NCBI GenBank assembly: GCA_047615875.1
Contig: JBLHGU010000102.1
Span: forward strand, 1-18,293
DNA: 18,293 nt
From: JBLHGU01 sp047615875
GTDB lineage: Bacteria > Pseudomonadota > Gammaproteobacteria > Arenicellales > CAJQKF01
Reading direction: 5' to 3'
Shown: positions 1-7,003 of the stretch, in pieces
Layout: every line of letters begins with the position of its first letter
Position numbering within the stretch: position 1 is the first letter of the stretch
Made by a program: the position numbers and the translations under genes
The notes under the pieces: generated by a model
The model's database searches: none
Told to the model about the DNA's origin: nothing
Seen by the model: only the letters and a program-made list of their open reading frames with translations

Positions 1-859
1 TATCGGTGTGGACAACTGATAATTTATCCAGTGCACTAGACTATGCAAAAGATTTTCACAAACTAGCCAGAGAACAAAATTCTACTTCGGCCTCTATCAC
101 TGCAGAGCGCATAACCGCCACCGTAATAAGTATGGATGGAAATCCAACCGCTGCTTGTCAATTATTCGATTCCGTTTACCAGACAATTAATCAGGGTGGC
201 GCCCATGAATCTCTCATATATGGTCAAGACAATCTGGTGTTGTCTAATAGTTATTACGCGATGTAACATTACTTGAAACCCACATCGGCCCCATCGCTTC
301 AATTGTTGATCAGAACCCGATGGCTCTATGGGAACACTCACCCGCTCTCTTATCGGGTTATTGTGCGTTATTCAAAGGCAACTATGAGGAATCAGTGATT
401 TTGCTCGAGCAAGTGATGAGCGCTTTTGACGAGCTGAATTTTTGTCTGTGGAAGCCAGTCAATCACTTTCACTTGGCCGAAGCCTATCTCGGCCTGGAAG
501 ACCACCAGCAGGCATTGGAATCTGTCCAACAAGGGCTAGTCGATGTTGGCATTCAGAATGAACATTGGTACGAGCCCGAACTGTATAGAATGCAAGGTCG
601 GATACTGGAGGCACAAAGTAAGGGTAAACAACAGGTTAAACAGTGCTATCAAAAGGCCATATTAGTAGCACAAAGTCAGTCGGCAAAGTTGTTCGAGCTT
701 CGAGCTGCATTGGATCTGGCAAAGTCTTGGTATCGCCAGGGTAGAAATGACAACGTTAGGGATTTGCTAACTCCCCTTACGCATTGGTTTTGCGCGGAAA
801 CTCATTTGGAGGATCTTGAAATCTCACGCACCTTGCTTTCGAAATTGGCTGATCGATAA
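1..859 (+). pseudogene. C-terminal TPR region of a predicted-ATPase/cyclase-type regulatory protein, frameshifted, 5' partial
   Basis: The reading frame is open at the left edge and runs to TAA at 264-266. The same protein then continues in the -1 frame, from about 257 to the stop at 857-859. Residues encoded upstream of the ATG at 320 (DVTLLETHIGPIASIVDQNP) join the two halves smoothly, so that ATG is not a true start. Adding one G near 260 would restore a single frame. The product is all-helical TPR-like sequence. Its end (GRILEAQ, then ELRAALDLAKSW, then GRNDNVRDLLTPLTHWF) matches the usual C-terminus of large AAA/NB-ARC ATPases with TPRs that carry an N-terminal cyclase or winged-helix domain; those domains would lie outside the window. 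In that family the TPR region probably binds proteins or controls the ATPase switch. Whether the frameshift is real or a sequencing error cannot be told from the sequence. Confidence 0.7.
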
Positions 860-922
860 CAAATCCCAATTAATGTCTAGTAGACTAGCACTGATCACAT
901 CAATCAAAAAGGTGCATACACA

Positions 923-1677
923 TTGACCATCTCACATGAAACTTTTGAAACGGCCCCCGGAAAGTCATTGTCGTTAACGATTGGTCTCAGGATACATCAA
1001 CAAATGATTCAATTCGGCCTTACTTGAATCAGGATGAATTTACCTTCGCATTCGCTGATGTGCGCGGATACGGTAAGTCGAAAGATCAGTCGGGGGAATA
1101 TACCGCTGTCGAAGTTGTCGCAGACATTGCCGAACTGGGTAATAGTCTAGGTTGGTCACAGTTCAATTTAGTTGGACACTCGATGACAGGCATGGTGGTT
1201 CAGCGAGCGATGCTGGATATTCCCGAAAGATTGATCAAAGTAGTAGCAGCCACCCCCGTTCCTGCGTCCGGTCTGGGTGTTGACGATGACACTTTTTCAT
1301 TCTTTCTGAGCATGACGACAGATGATGAAGCATTTAAGGGCGGTATGGCAGCCCTAACCAGCGCACAGTATGGCGATGAGTGGGGCATGCACAAACTGGC
1401 TTTGAATAGAACGACTGTCGCTACAGAAGCTATGCAGACTTACGCCACTATGTGGGGGAAAACTGATTTCTCTAACGAAGTGAAGGGCTTAACTACACCC
1501 ATTCTGATTGTTTTCGGTCAACATGACAGCGAACTGTTACGCATCGATGCAACTGGCGCGATGTTTGCCGAGTGGTACCCTAATCTTGAGACCCATGTTT
1601 GTCTCTGTGGACATTATCCAATGCAGGAAACACCTGTTGAATACGCTCATGTTGTGCAGCAAGACCTACTATCCTGA
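923..1677 (+). pseudogene. Alpha/beta hydrolase, frameshifted near the N-terminus
   Basis: The uninterrupted frame from 1024 starts inside the fold, lacking the first strand and the oxyanion loop. Those are encoded just upstream. A TTG at 923, preceded by AAGG at 909-912, opens a frame reading LTISHETFETAPGK. At about 963 the homology moves by -1 to VIVVNDWSQD and then runs without a break into the main frame. One extra G (AAAGGTC instead of AAAGTC) would repair it. The catalytic set is visible: nucleophile elbow GHSMTG (Ser codon at 1180), acid in FGQHDSELL, and His in CGHYPMQE. ADVRGYGKS and TPVPASG are typical of esterase/lactonase-like members of the family. The substrate is unknown. If the lesion is real, the 217-residue product from 1024 would probably not fold. 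The preceding TPR gene is in the same orientation, 63 bases upstream of the TTG. Confidence 0.75.
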
Positions 1678-1747
1678 TCAGTGACTCCTGGCATTAACTA
1701 TTGAAGAAATATAGATGCTTCTAATATCAAGACTTCGCGAGTAAAAA

Positions 1748-2521
1748 ATGAATCTTATTAGGAATTCAGCAACCTTCCTGGTTGTTTTCCTGTTTTTATC
1801 AGCTCTAGTAACTGAAACTAGTTTTGCAAGTCATGGTGGTGAGGACGCCAAGGTGGCGAAACGCACTCTAGTAGAAGGTTCTGGACCAGCAGCAGTGCGT
1901 CACTCAACGCTAAAGGTTCACTATACAGGCTGGCTTGAAGACGGAACTCAGTTTGACTCCAGTCTGACCGGTAATAAAAAACCTTTCGACATGAAAATAG
2001 GCACAGGTCAGGTAATTCCTGGCTGGGAAAAGGGTCTTCTAGGTACCCGTCTGGGAGAGAAAGTTGAACTAATCATACCGCCCGAATTAGCCTATGGTGA
2101 TCGCGGAGCGGGCAATCTCATTCCGCCTAATGCCATATTACGATTCGAAATTGAAGTGTTGGAGATCACCCCACCACGCTATCACAACATCAGTAACTCG
2201 GAATTGCAAAAGCTGTTAGGCGAAGGCGTCAAACTGCTAGATATTCGTCGTCCGGAGGAATGGAGTGGCACCGGCATAGTTGAAGGCAGTATTCTGTTAA
2301 CTGCTTTTAATAAAAATGGCGATCTCGTGCCAGGTTTTCCAAACCAATTGAAGGAGATGGTTAGGCTAGACGAAAAAGTCATTTTAATCTGCCGAACTGG
2401 TAACAGAACTTCTGTAATCGCAGAGGCTATTACAGCTCAAGTGGGCTACAAACAGGTATACAATGTTAAGGATGGCATAAGCCGCTGGATTAAGGAAAAG
2501 AACCCCGTTATTAAACCTTAG
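1748..2521 (+). CDS. Secreted FKBP-type peptidyl-prolyl isomerase fused to a rhodanese domain
   Basis: The 257-residue product starts with a signal peptide (about residues 1-27, ending near TSFASHGG), so it probably acts in the periplasm. Residues about 38-132 form an FKBP domain with the usual landmarks: VHYTGWLEDGTQFDSS, the VIPGWEKGL loop, PPELAYGDRG and NAILRFEIEVLEI. This domain catalyses cis-trans isomerisation of prolyl bonds. Residues about 140-250 form a rhodanese domain with LLDIRRPEEW and the active-site loop CRTGNRTS, where Cys215 would carry the persulfide or oxidised intermediate. Joining a proline isomerase to a sulfur-transfer or thiol-handling domain suggests a role in folding or repair of exported proteins; that role is inferred. 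Start ATG at 1748 directly precedes the signal peptide; GAG at 1739-1741 is a weak ribosome-binding site. It looks like a single-gene unit. Confidence 0.9.
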   Translation: MNLIRNSATFLVVFLFLSALVTETSFASHGGEDAKVAKRTLVEGSGPAAVRHSTLKVHYTGWLEDGTQFDSSLTGNKKPFDMKIGTGQVIPGWEKGLLGTRLGEKVELIIPPELAYGDRGAGNLIPPNAILRFEIEVLEITPPRYHNISNSELQKLLGEGVKLLDIRRPEEWSGTGIVEGSILLTAFNKNGDLVPGFPNQLKEMVRLDEKVILICRTGNRTSVIAEAITAQVGYKQVYNVKDGISRWIKEKNPVIKP

Positions 2522-2688
2522 ATCGGAATATTACTTTTCTCAGCACCTCGCAAAGTCCGTTTTTTACCTTTCACGGCTATGCAATACCTATAGCGCAGCA
2601 ATTTTTGTGAAATCTATGGACTGATTCGTTTTTGCTCATGCTAGTGAACTTAATTGAAATTTGTAGTTGTGGTAGTTAACTTAATCTA

Positions 2689-3303
2689 ATGGATAAATTT
2701 GTATTGACAGGCAGTCTGCTTAAAGATCTGCTAAAAAAACAAAATATGACCTTACACGCACTGTCTAAACAGTGTGGCGTTTCTGAACAGGTTTTTAAGG
2801 ATATTTTAAACAAAAAATATGTGGAAATTGGAGAAAACACCATGCTTTCAATATTTTCCGCATTGGGCATTTATAAAACCAAAAAGCATGAGGCAAATGA
2901 GCCGGAGGATGAGGATTTTGACCTTCCGCCCCTTGTGGTTGAACCCACAGTTCCTGTTTTTGTAGCAAATCCTGAGATGGAAACGCGAGAACTGCCTACC
3001 TTTAGTTTAGGCGACGCGCCTAGCTGTACTCGTCCCTATCAAGTTTTTTATGACCACGCGTCTGGTGAACCCCTGATTGGCCGTGGCGCAAAAATAGCTG
3101 TGTATCCTTTTGTTCAAGGTCACTTCGATTTGTGTCTGGCGCGAAAACATGACGCGGATATCGCAAAATTAAAAATAGTTGAGGTAAAAAACGAAGAGTT
3201 GTTTTTAACATCCTGTGATTTTAGTCAAAGTGAACCAGGATTTCATTTTGAAGTGCTTGGAGGGGTGGTGGCCTTTAATTCCACCGAGGAACCAGAAATC
3301 TAA
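2689..3303 (+). CDS. Helix-turn-helix protein with an uncharacterised C-terminal domain
   Basis: The product has 204 residues. Residues about 8-58 look like an XRE/Cro-type DNA-binding domain (LLKKQNMTLHALSKQCGVS, then VFKDILNKKY, then MLSIFSALGI). An acidic, Pro-rich linker follows (about 62-95), with DEDFDLPPLVVEPTVPVFV. The C-terminal half is beta-rich (IGRGAKIAVYPFVQGH, then LKIVEVKNEELFLTS, then FEVLGGVVAF). Its order recalls the beta-clip of LexA/CI-type S24 repressors, but the usual Gly-Asp-Ser-Met nucleophile motif is absent, so self-cleavage is unlikely. That resemblance is by eye only. It may be a transcription factor with a sensing domain. It lies 382 bases upstream of the ketosynthase gene in the same direction, so it is a candidate regulator of that pair, without direct evidence. 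Confidence 0.65.
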   Translation: MDKFVLTGSLLKDLLKKQNMTLHALSKQCGVSEQVFKDILNKKYVEIGENTMLSIFSALGIYKTKKHEANEPEDEDFDLPPLVVEPTVPVFVANPEMETRELPTFSLGDAPSCTRPYQVFYDHASGEPLIGRGAKIAVYPFVQGHFDLCLARKHDADIAKLKIVEVKNEELFLTSCDFSQSEPGFHFEVLGGVVAFNSTEEPEI

Positions 3304-3685
3304 TCGATTTCTGCAAAATCTACTTTTGTGCATTGTGGGGATTATCACCCCAGACTCCCCGAATCACGTTGGCGTTTATCTTTCTTATGGGTCTAGGAGA
3401 AATTATCCGGTAAATATAGTTGCCCTGCATCTCTAACAGGCTGCCACGACGCCAGGATGGCCCATCCTCTAAGGCTATTACAAATTTATGCGGGTCTGGA
3501 TTGGGCTGCACCAACTTCAAAATTTAAGCTCCATACGTTCTTTTTTGTTTGCATGTTTTGAAATCTGTATAAAACAGTGCCAAAGTCTCTGTCAACGACC
3601 AATATTCGTGTATTACAAAATGAGGCACTCACGAAAATTGGTGGTTTATATTCTTTTAAAATCAAATAGATATGAGATTCACAAA
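3304..3685 (+). other. Intergenic region upstream of the ketosynthase gene
   Basis: No convincing gene was seen here. A 66-codon minus-strand frame (3320-3520) has no recognisable domain. A short inverted repeat, TGGGG/CCCCA (3336-3340 and 3348-3352, 7-base loop), lies just after the HTH gene but has no U tract. The right part is A/T-rich and contains the candidate promoter listed at 3545-3573. The long untranslated stretch before the ketosynthase start at 3686 leaves room for regulatory binding sites. Confidence 0.5.
3545..3573 (+). promoter_or_regulatory. Candidate sigma-70 promoter for the ketosynthase/membrane-HTH pair
   Basis: TTGTTT at 3545-3550 and TATAAA at 3568-3573 are separated by 17 bases, an ideal spacing for sigma-70. 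A short inverted repeat, TGTTTT at 3554-3559 and AAAACA at 3571-3576, overlaps the spacer and the -10 box, as a repressor or activator site might. The call is by eye in an A/T-rich stretch, so chance matches are possible. Confidence 0.3.
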
Positions 3686-4747
3686 ATGGCGATTGCAGCT
3701 AAATTAAATGGTGTTCAATTTGACAATGAACCAGTTAGGCGGAAATTTTTGGATGTGCGAGGCGGATCCAGCATTATAGGTGTCGGAAAATCTATACCCG
3801 ATCAAGTGGTTCGAATGACAGACTTGATGCATGAAATTGACACCGAGCGGCGTTTTGGGGTTCCAGAAGCCTGGTTAGAAGAAAACACTGGAATTGTAGA
3901 GAGTCGTGCCGTTTCAGATGATTGCTTGCCATCCGACCTTGCTATTAGTGCAGCAAGAGAGGCGATTGAGCATGCAGGTATTGATCCAGCTCAAATAGGT
4001 CTTGTAGTATTTTGCTCAATTGATAAAGATTTTGCGGAACCTTCGACAGCTCATGTAGTTCAACAGGCGGTGGGAGCAACAGGTGTTTGCTTTGATGTGT
4101 CCTCTGCATGCCATGGTTTTGTCCATGGATTACATATCGCTGATGCCTTTATTCAGCTTGGTCAAATTGACTATGCGCTAGTCGTTGCTGGAGAAACTCC
4201 GAGTAAAATAACCCATTTAATAGTCGACTATCTAAAAAACACCAACTCCAAGGACGAATTTATAAAAATGATAGGGGGGGTAACAACAGGTGATTCAGGC
4301 GGTGCGGCGATTCTTGGGCCTGGAAAAGGCATTAAGCGAATGCTAATGCTTTCCGAGGGGGAGCACTATAATTTGTGCTCCTACAAAATCGAAAATGGTA
4401 GTATTAAGGGGCAGCTAATAATGAATAAGCTGACTTTTCAAGGACTTAAGATGCATCGCGATCTTTGGGGGCAACGGGATTCCAGGGCAGCGCGAAATAC
4501 CCAGTGGGTTGTAACACATCAGACTGGTAGAGCATTACACCAACGAATGCAAAAAATGACAGGCGTGGACGCCAATCACGTAGTGACAACCTACCCATTT
4601 CTGGGTAATCTAGTCTCCTCTACAATACCGGTAAATCTCAGCCTTCTCAAAGAGCGCGAGGACTTTTCCGGAAAGCAAAATATTTTGTTGATGGGGTCAG
4701 GAAGTGGTCTTTCTGTAAGCCATACATACATGGAATTTGAAGTATGA
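3686..4747 (+). CDS. 3-oxoacyl-ACP synthase III-like ketosynthase (thiolase fold)
   Basis: From ATG 3686 the product has 353 residues, a normal KAS III length. The frame is open further upstream, but that part has no family features; homology begins near GGSSIIGVGKSIPDQVV. The catalytic triad is intact: Cys142 in SSACHGF, His278 in VTHQTGRALH, and Asn308 in PFLGNLVSST. GDSGGAAILG and the C-terminal glycine-rich GSGSGLSVS also fit. The enzyme should condense an acyl thioester with a malonyl or beta-ketoacyl partner. It is unlikely to be the housekeeping FabH: no fatty-acid synthesis genes are nearby, and its stop codon overlaps the start of a membrane-bound DNA-binding protein (ATGA, 4744-4747). 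KAS III relatives such as PqsD, DarB and PpyS make signals or secondary metabolites. A role in making a lipid-derived signal here is inference. No clear Shine-Dalgarno sequence precedes the start. Confidence 0.85.
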   Translation: MAIAAKLNGVQFDNEPVRRKFLDVRGGSSIIGVGKSIPDQVVRMTDLMHEIDTERRFGVPEAWLEENTGIVESRAVSDDCLPSDLAISAAREAIEHAGIDPAQIGLVVFCSIDKDFAEPSTAHVVQQAVGATGVCFDVSSACHGFVHGLHIADAFIQLGQIDYALVVAGETPSKITHLIVDYLKNTNSKDEFIKMIGGVTTGDSGGAAILGPGKGIKRMLMLSEGEHYNLCSYKIENGSIKGQLIMNKLTFQGLKMHRDLWGQRDSRAARNTQWVVTHQTGRALHQRMQKMTGVDANHVVTTYPFLGNLVSSTIPVNLSLLKEREDFSGKQNILLMGSGSGLSVSHTYMEFEV

Positions 4748-5667
4748 TCTATGCACTACCAGCACTTTTAGCCTTAGGACTCAAGGGATTCTTGATTTTC
4801 TGGGCTAAGCGATCGCTTAAAGATTCCTGGCCGCTTTTTGCGATGCTGGGCTTTTTGGCATTGCAAAATGTTGTTGAGCTTAGTTTTTTCATCCCGGCCT
4901 TTTCTGGCTGGCGTGAACTTGTCATGGATGCGTATTTTGTCAGTGCGTTTTTCGCGGTAACTTCTGCAGCATTATTTGGACTTTGGATGTGGAAGAAGCC
5001 ACTAGTTACAAGGCATCTTGCAGTGGGTGCGTATATCTTTAGCACGATATTTTCTATTTTATTTTGCACTACGGATTTGTTCGTCACAGGATATCAGGAA
5101 TTGTCCTTCAGTATGACCAGAATTCCCGGCATTCTATACCCTCTGGTTTCTCTTTATTTAATTGGCAGTCTAGGATTTATGATTGTTGCCATATTTCTGG
5201 CAGCCAGATCGACTAACGATCAATTTCTAAAAATCAGAAACTATCTCATTGTGGCAGGACTTGCACCATTCGTGGCTTCAGGGGTCGGGATCACTATTTT
5301 GATGGCACTTTCTGTAAAAATTAATGCAGCGATGGTTATACCGGTAGCCATGTCATTTTTCCTCTTTGTTTTAGTTTATGCCATGACATCTGACAGGTTA
5401 TTTGATGTCCGCACATTGATACCTGGCACGAGTCAATTCAAGTCACTTACTGATGTAATGGTCATGGCGACAATTATCCGACGAGAGAAAGTTAAAGTCC
5501 CTCAAGGTAGAAGAACTGACCCATTGGACTCTTTGCAAGCTGAGCTGTATCGACGAGCCCTTGAATCCACTGGGGGAAATAAAACCCAGGCCGCCAAGCA
5601 ACTTAATATCCACCCAAATACCTTTCGTTATCGCCTGAAGAAACTAGGTGTCTCAACTCAGATATAA
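4744..5667 (+). CDS. Seven-helix membrane protein with C-terminal Fis/PucR-like HTH (membrane-bound one-component regulator)
   Basis: The product has 307 residues. Seven hydrophobic segments lie at about 2-20, 30-50, 62-84, 91-113, 127-154, 166-189 and 194-214. The end of the last helix and what follows (VYAMTSDRLFDVRTLIPG) resemble the exit of the HisKA_7TM sensor domain, where YAI-RLFD leads into a kinase. No kinase, HAMP or AAA+ domain is present here. A linker of about 40 residues leads to a helix-turn-helix at about 264-303 (ALESTGGNKTQAAKQLNIHP, then NTFRYRLKKLG), intermediate between Fis-type and PucR-type HTHs. The layout suggests a receptor that binds DNA directly from the membrane. 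It overlaps the ketosynthase gene by 4 bases, so the two are translationally coupled. Sensing the ketosynthase product, or membrane lipid state, is a hypothesis. Confidence 0.8.
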   Translation: MIYALPALLALGLKGFLIFWAKRSLKDSWPLFAMLGFLALQNVVELSFFIPAFSGWRELVMDAYFVSAFFAVTSAALFGLWMWKKPLVTRHLAVGAYIFSTIFSILFCTTDLFVTGYQELSFSMTRIPGILYPLVSLYLIGSLGFMIVAIFLAARSTNDQFLKIRNYLIVAGLAPFVASGVGITILMALSVKINAAMVIPVAMSFFLFVLVYAMTSDRLFDVRTLIPGTSQFKSLTDVMVMATIIRREKVKVPQGRRTDPLDSLQAELYRRALESTGGNKTQAAKQLNIHPNTFRYRLKKLGVSTQI

Positions 5668-5671
5668 AGCA

Positions 5672-5704
5672 GGTATCTGATAAAAGCTAGTTTTTTCAGA
5701 TACC
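5672..5704 (+). terminator. Stem-loop just after the membrane-HTH gene
   Basis: GGTATCTGA (5672-5680) pairs perfectly with TCAGATACC (5696-5704). Inside, after one T-T mismatch, AAAA pairs with TTTT, leaving the 5-base loop GCTAG. It starts 5 bases after the stop codon, where a terminator is expected. The downstream side is GC-rich, not a U tract, so it may instead stabilise the 3' end of the mRNA or be a protein-binding palindrome. Confidence 0.5.
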
Positions 5705-5803
5705 GGCGGGCCAAGACTACCTCGTCAGTTTCTTTTAATATGGATTTAAATCTCTCTACCCATGCTAGAACCCATACGGAACCAGTTTTCACCGTTGTGC
5801 AAA

Positions 5804-5818
5804 TCCAGGCTACCTGGA
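5804..5818. promoter_or_regulatory. Palindrome TCCAGG-CTA-CCTGGA
   Basis: A perfect 6-base inverted repeat with a 3-base centre lies in the 285-base gap between the membrane-HTH gene and the repeat-protein gene. Its size fits a dimeric regulator's operator. No family can be assigned, and the short arms make a chance match possible. Confidence 0.3.
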
Positions 5819-5849
5819 ACTAATCTATTAAAAAGCTTAGTTCTCTTCA

Positions 5850-5872
5850 GACAATCTGATGGATAGATTGTC
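5850..5872. promoter_or_regulatory. Inverted repeat GACAATCT-7-AGATTGTC upstream of the repeat protein
   Basis: The 8-base arms are perfect, with a 7-base spacer (GATGGAT). The element lies about 80 bases upstream of the ATG at 5953, a good place for an operator. It could also form an RNA hairpin in the leader. There is no U tract, so termination is less likely. Confidence 0.4.
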
Positions 5873-5952
5873 ACCCAATCTTTGCGCGCTGACTGATGTA
5901 GTTGCTACAATTGAATGTCAGATATTCAATATCAAGACAACAGGTTATCAGC

Positions 5953-6729
5953 ATGCCAGGTAAAAATTTTTTAAAAGTAGCTTTTGTTTTTATCATTTGG
6001 TTTGCACCCTACTCTGTGGCAAATGCGCAATCCTCTTCAGATGCTGAGGTTATTTTTTGGCAATCAATTTCTTCTGGATCAGTTTGCTCCGAATATCAGG
6101 CTTATGCAGAGGCTTTTCCCAACGGCACTTTCGTGAGTTTGGCAAATGTGCGAATTAATCAATATTGTCAAACTTCGCAATCCAGCGCACCCTCGTCTAC
6201 AAATTCCAATAAAACAACAACTAAACCGGTTTCCAAATCTGTCGCCGCCGGTTACACAGGAGAGCTAAAGGAGTGCTACGAAGCGGTTCATAGTATCTAC
6301 TGGCTCGAGGGAAATTACGACGCCAAGTATTCGTGGTACAACTGCTTCAAATTTGTCAGTGAGGATGGAAAAAGATGGTTAGGCCCTAAAAAAGATCGGG
6401 TTTCTGTATCCACAAAAACCAAGCCAGCTAGCACAAATTCAAAAACCACCACTGCACCCAAAACAAATCAAACTTCTGGCCCTCCGAAAGCCAAACCAGC
6501 GGGCACAAGCTCGAATTCTTCAACTGGTTCTGAAACAAATCAAACTTCTGGCCCTCCAAAAGCCAAACCAGCGGGCACAGGCTCGAATTCTTCAACTGGT
6601 TCTGAAACAAATCAGTCATCTGGCCCTCCAAAAGCCAAATCAGCTGGCACAAGCTCGAATTCTAATGCTGCTCCTGAAGTAAATCAGACATCTGGCCCTC
6701 CGAAGGCTAAAGCAGCTGGCACAAACTAG
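5953..6729 (+). CDS. Secreted protein with low-complexity 24-residue repeats
   Basis: From ATG 5953 the product has 258 residues and starts with a signal peptide (about 1-25, ending ANAQ). An upstream ATG-like start at 5902 would put extra polar residues before it and is less likely. Residues about 28-60 (EVIFWQSI, then EYQAYAEAFPNGTFVSLA) match a short motif often found near the C-terminus of Sel1, TPR or caspase-like proteins. A second domain (codons 6250-6393) contains YTGELKECYEAVHSIYWLEG and WYNCF, with two Cys. The rest is Ser/Thr/Pro/Lys-rich repeats (QTSGPPKAKPAG), probably extended. The stop TAG at 6727-6729 replaces a TCG found at the same repeat position in earlier units, and a second copy of the YTG-KECYEA domain continues beyond it. 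The annotated protein is therefore probably a truncated form of a longer one. Function is unknown. Confidence 0.7.
   Translation: MPGKNFLKVAFVFIIWFAPYSVANAQSSSDAEVIFWQSISSGSVCSEYQAYAEAFPNGTFVSLANVRINQYCQTSQSSAPSSTNSNKTTTKPVSKSVAAGYTGELKECYEAVHSIYWLEGNYDAKYSWYNCFKFVSEDGKRWLGPKKDRVSVSTKTKPASTNSKTTTAPKTNQTSGPPKAKPAGTSSNSSTGSETNQTSGPPKAKPAGTGSNSSTGSETNQSSGPPKAKSAGTSSNSNAAPEVNQTSGPPKAKAAGTN
6463..6729 (+). repeat. 72-bp tandem coding repeats (3 full, 1 partial)
   Basis: Units start at 6463, 6535, 6607 and 6679. Each encodes about 24 residues of the type TNQTSGPPKAKPAGTSSNSS followed by TGSE. The first two units are nearly identical in DNA, which points to recent duplication; the third and fourth have diverged. 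The fourth is cut by TAG. The unit length is a multiple of three, so copy changes keep the frame. Confidence 0.9.
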
Positions 6730-6929
6730 AAAATTACAACTGCTACTACTAAGTACACAGGTAATGTGAAAGAGTGTTATGAGGCATTTAACAGTATTTA
6801 TTGGTACGATGGTGACTATGACAGCCGATTTTCGTGATACCACTGCTTAACAAATATGCCAGTGACGATAATCGTAAATGGATTGCGTCCAGCTATGCAG
6901 TGGCCTGTACATTGACAGGACTAAGCTAA
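6730..6929 (+). pseudogene. Decayed second copy of the YTG-KECYEA domain
   Basis: In frame after the TAG the sequence reads KYTGNVKECYEAFNSIYWYD, then GDYDSRFS, closely matching the intact domain at 6250-6393. A TGA at 6835-6837 stands where the first copy has TGG (Trp), followed by YHC against YNC. Homology then moves by -1 near 6852 and reads KYASDDNRKWIA to a TAA at 6927-6929, matching KFVSEDGKRWLG. One A lost from a run explains the shift. Three independent lesions (TAG, TGA, frameshift) indicate real decay, not a single sequencing error. Confidence 0.75.
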
Positions 6930-7003
6930 AACGCGTGATTTTTATTTTGGTTCAACATTACTCACACGTCTGGAATTATTTGGCAGCAGGAGTAAAAGCT
7001 TGA

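Noticed and set aside
320..859. Separate gene starting at ATG 320
   Set aside because: Conserved protein sequence continues upstream of this ATG in the same frame and joins the earlier frame, so it is the tail of one broken gene.
3336..3352. TGGGG/CCCCA hairpin as a terminator of the HTH gene
   Set aside because: The stem is only 5 pairs and no U tract follows.
3320..3520. 66-codon minus-strand frame in the gap before the ketosynthase
   Set aside because: It has no recognisable domain and would need a TTG start with no ribosome-binding site, so coding potential is unsupported, though not excluded.
4749..5087. 112-codon minus-strand frame opposite the membrane-HTH gene
   Set aside because: The plus strand encodes clear transmembrane helices here; the antisense product is low-complexity shadow sequence.
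6428..6652. Minus-strand frame with repeated LVWLLEGQ-like units
   Set aside because: The repetition is only the antisense image of the 72-bp coding repeats.
6463..6729. Possible CRISPR-like array
   Set aside because: Units are 72 bp, directly adjacent and translated in frame, with no spacers; they are protein repeats.
6727..6929. Stop-codon readthrough or recoding to make a longer repeat protein
   Set aside because: Both TAG and TGA would have to be read through, and a frameshift follows; decay explains all three more simply.
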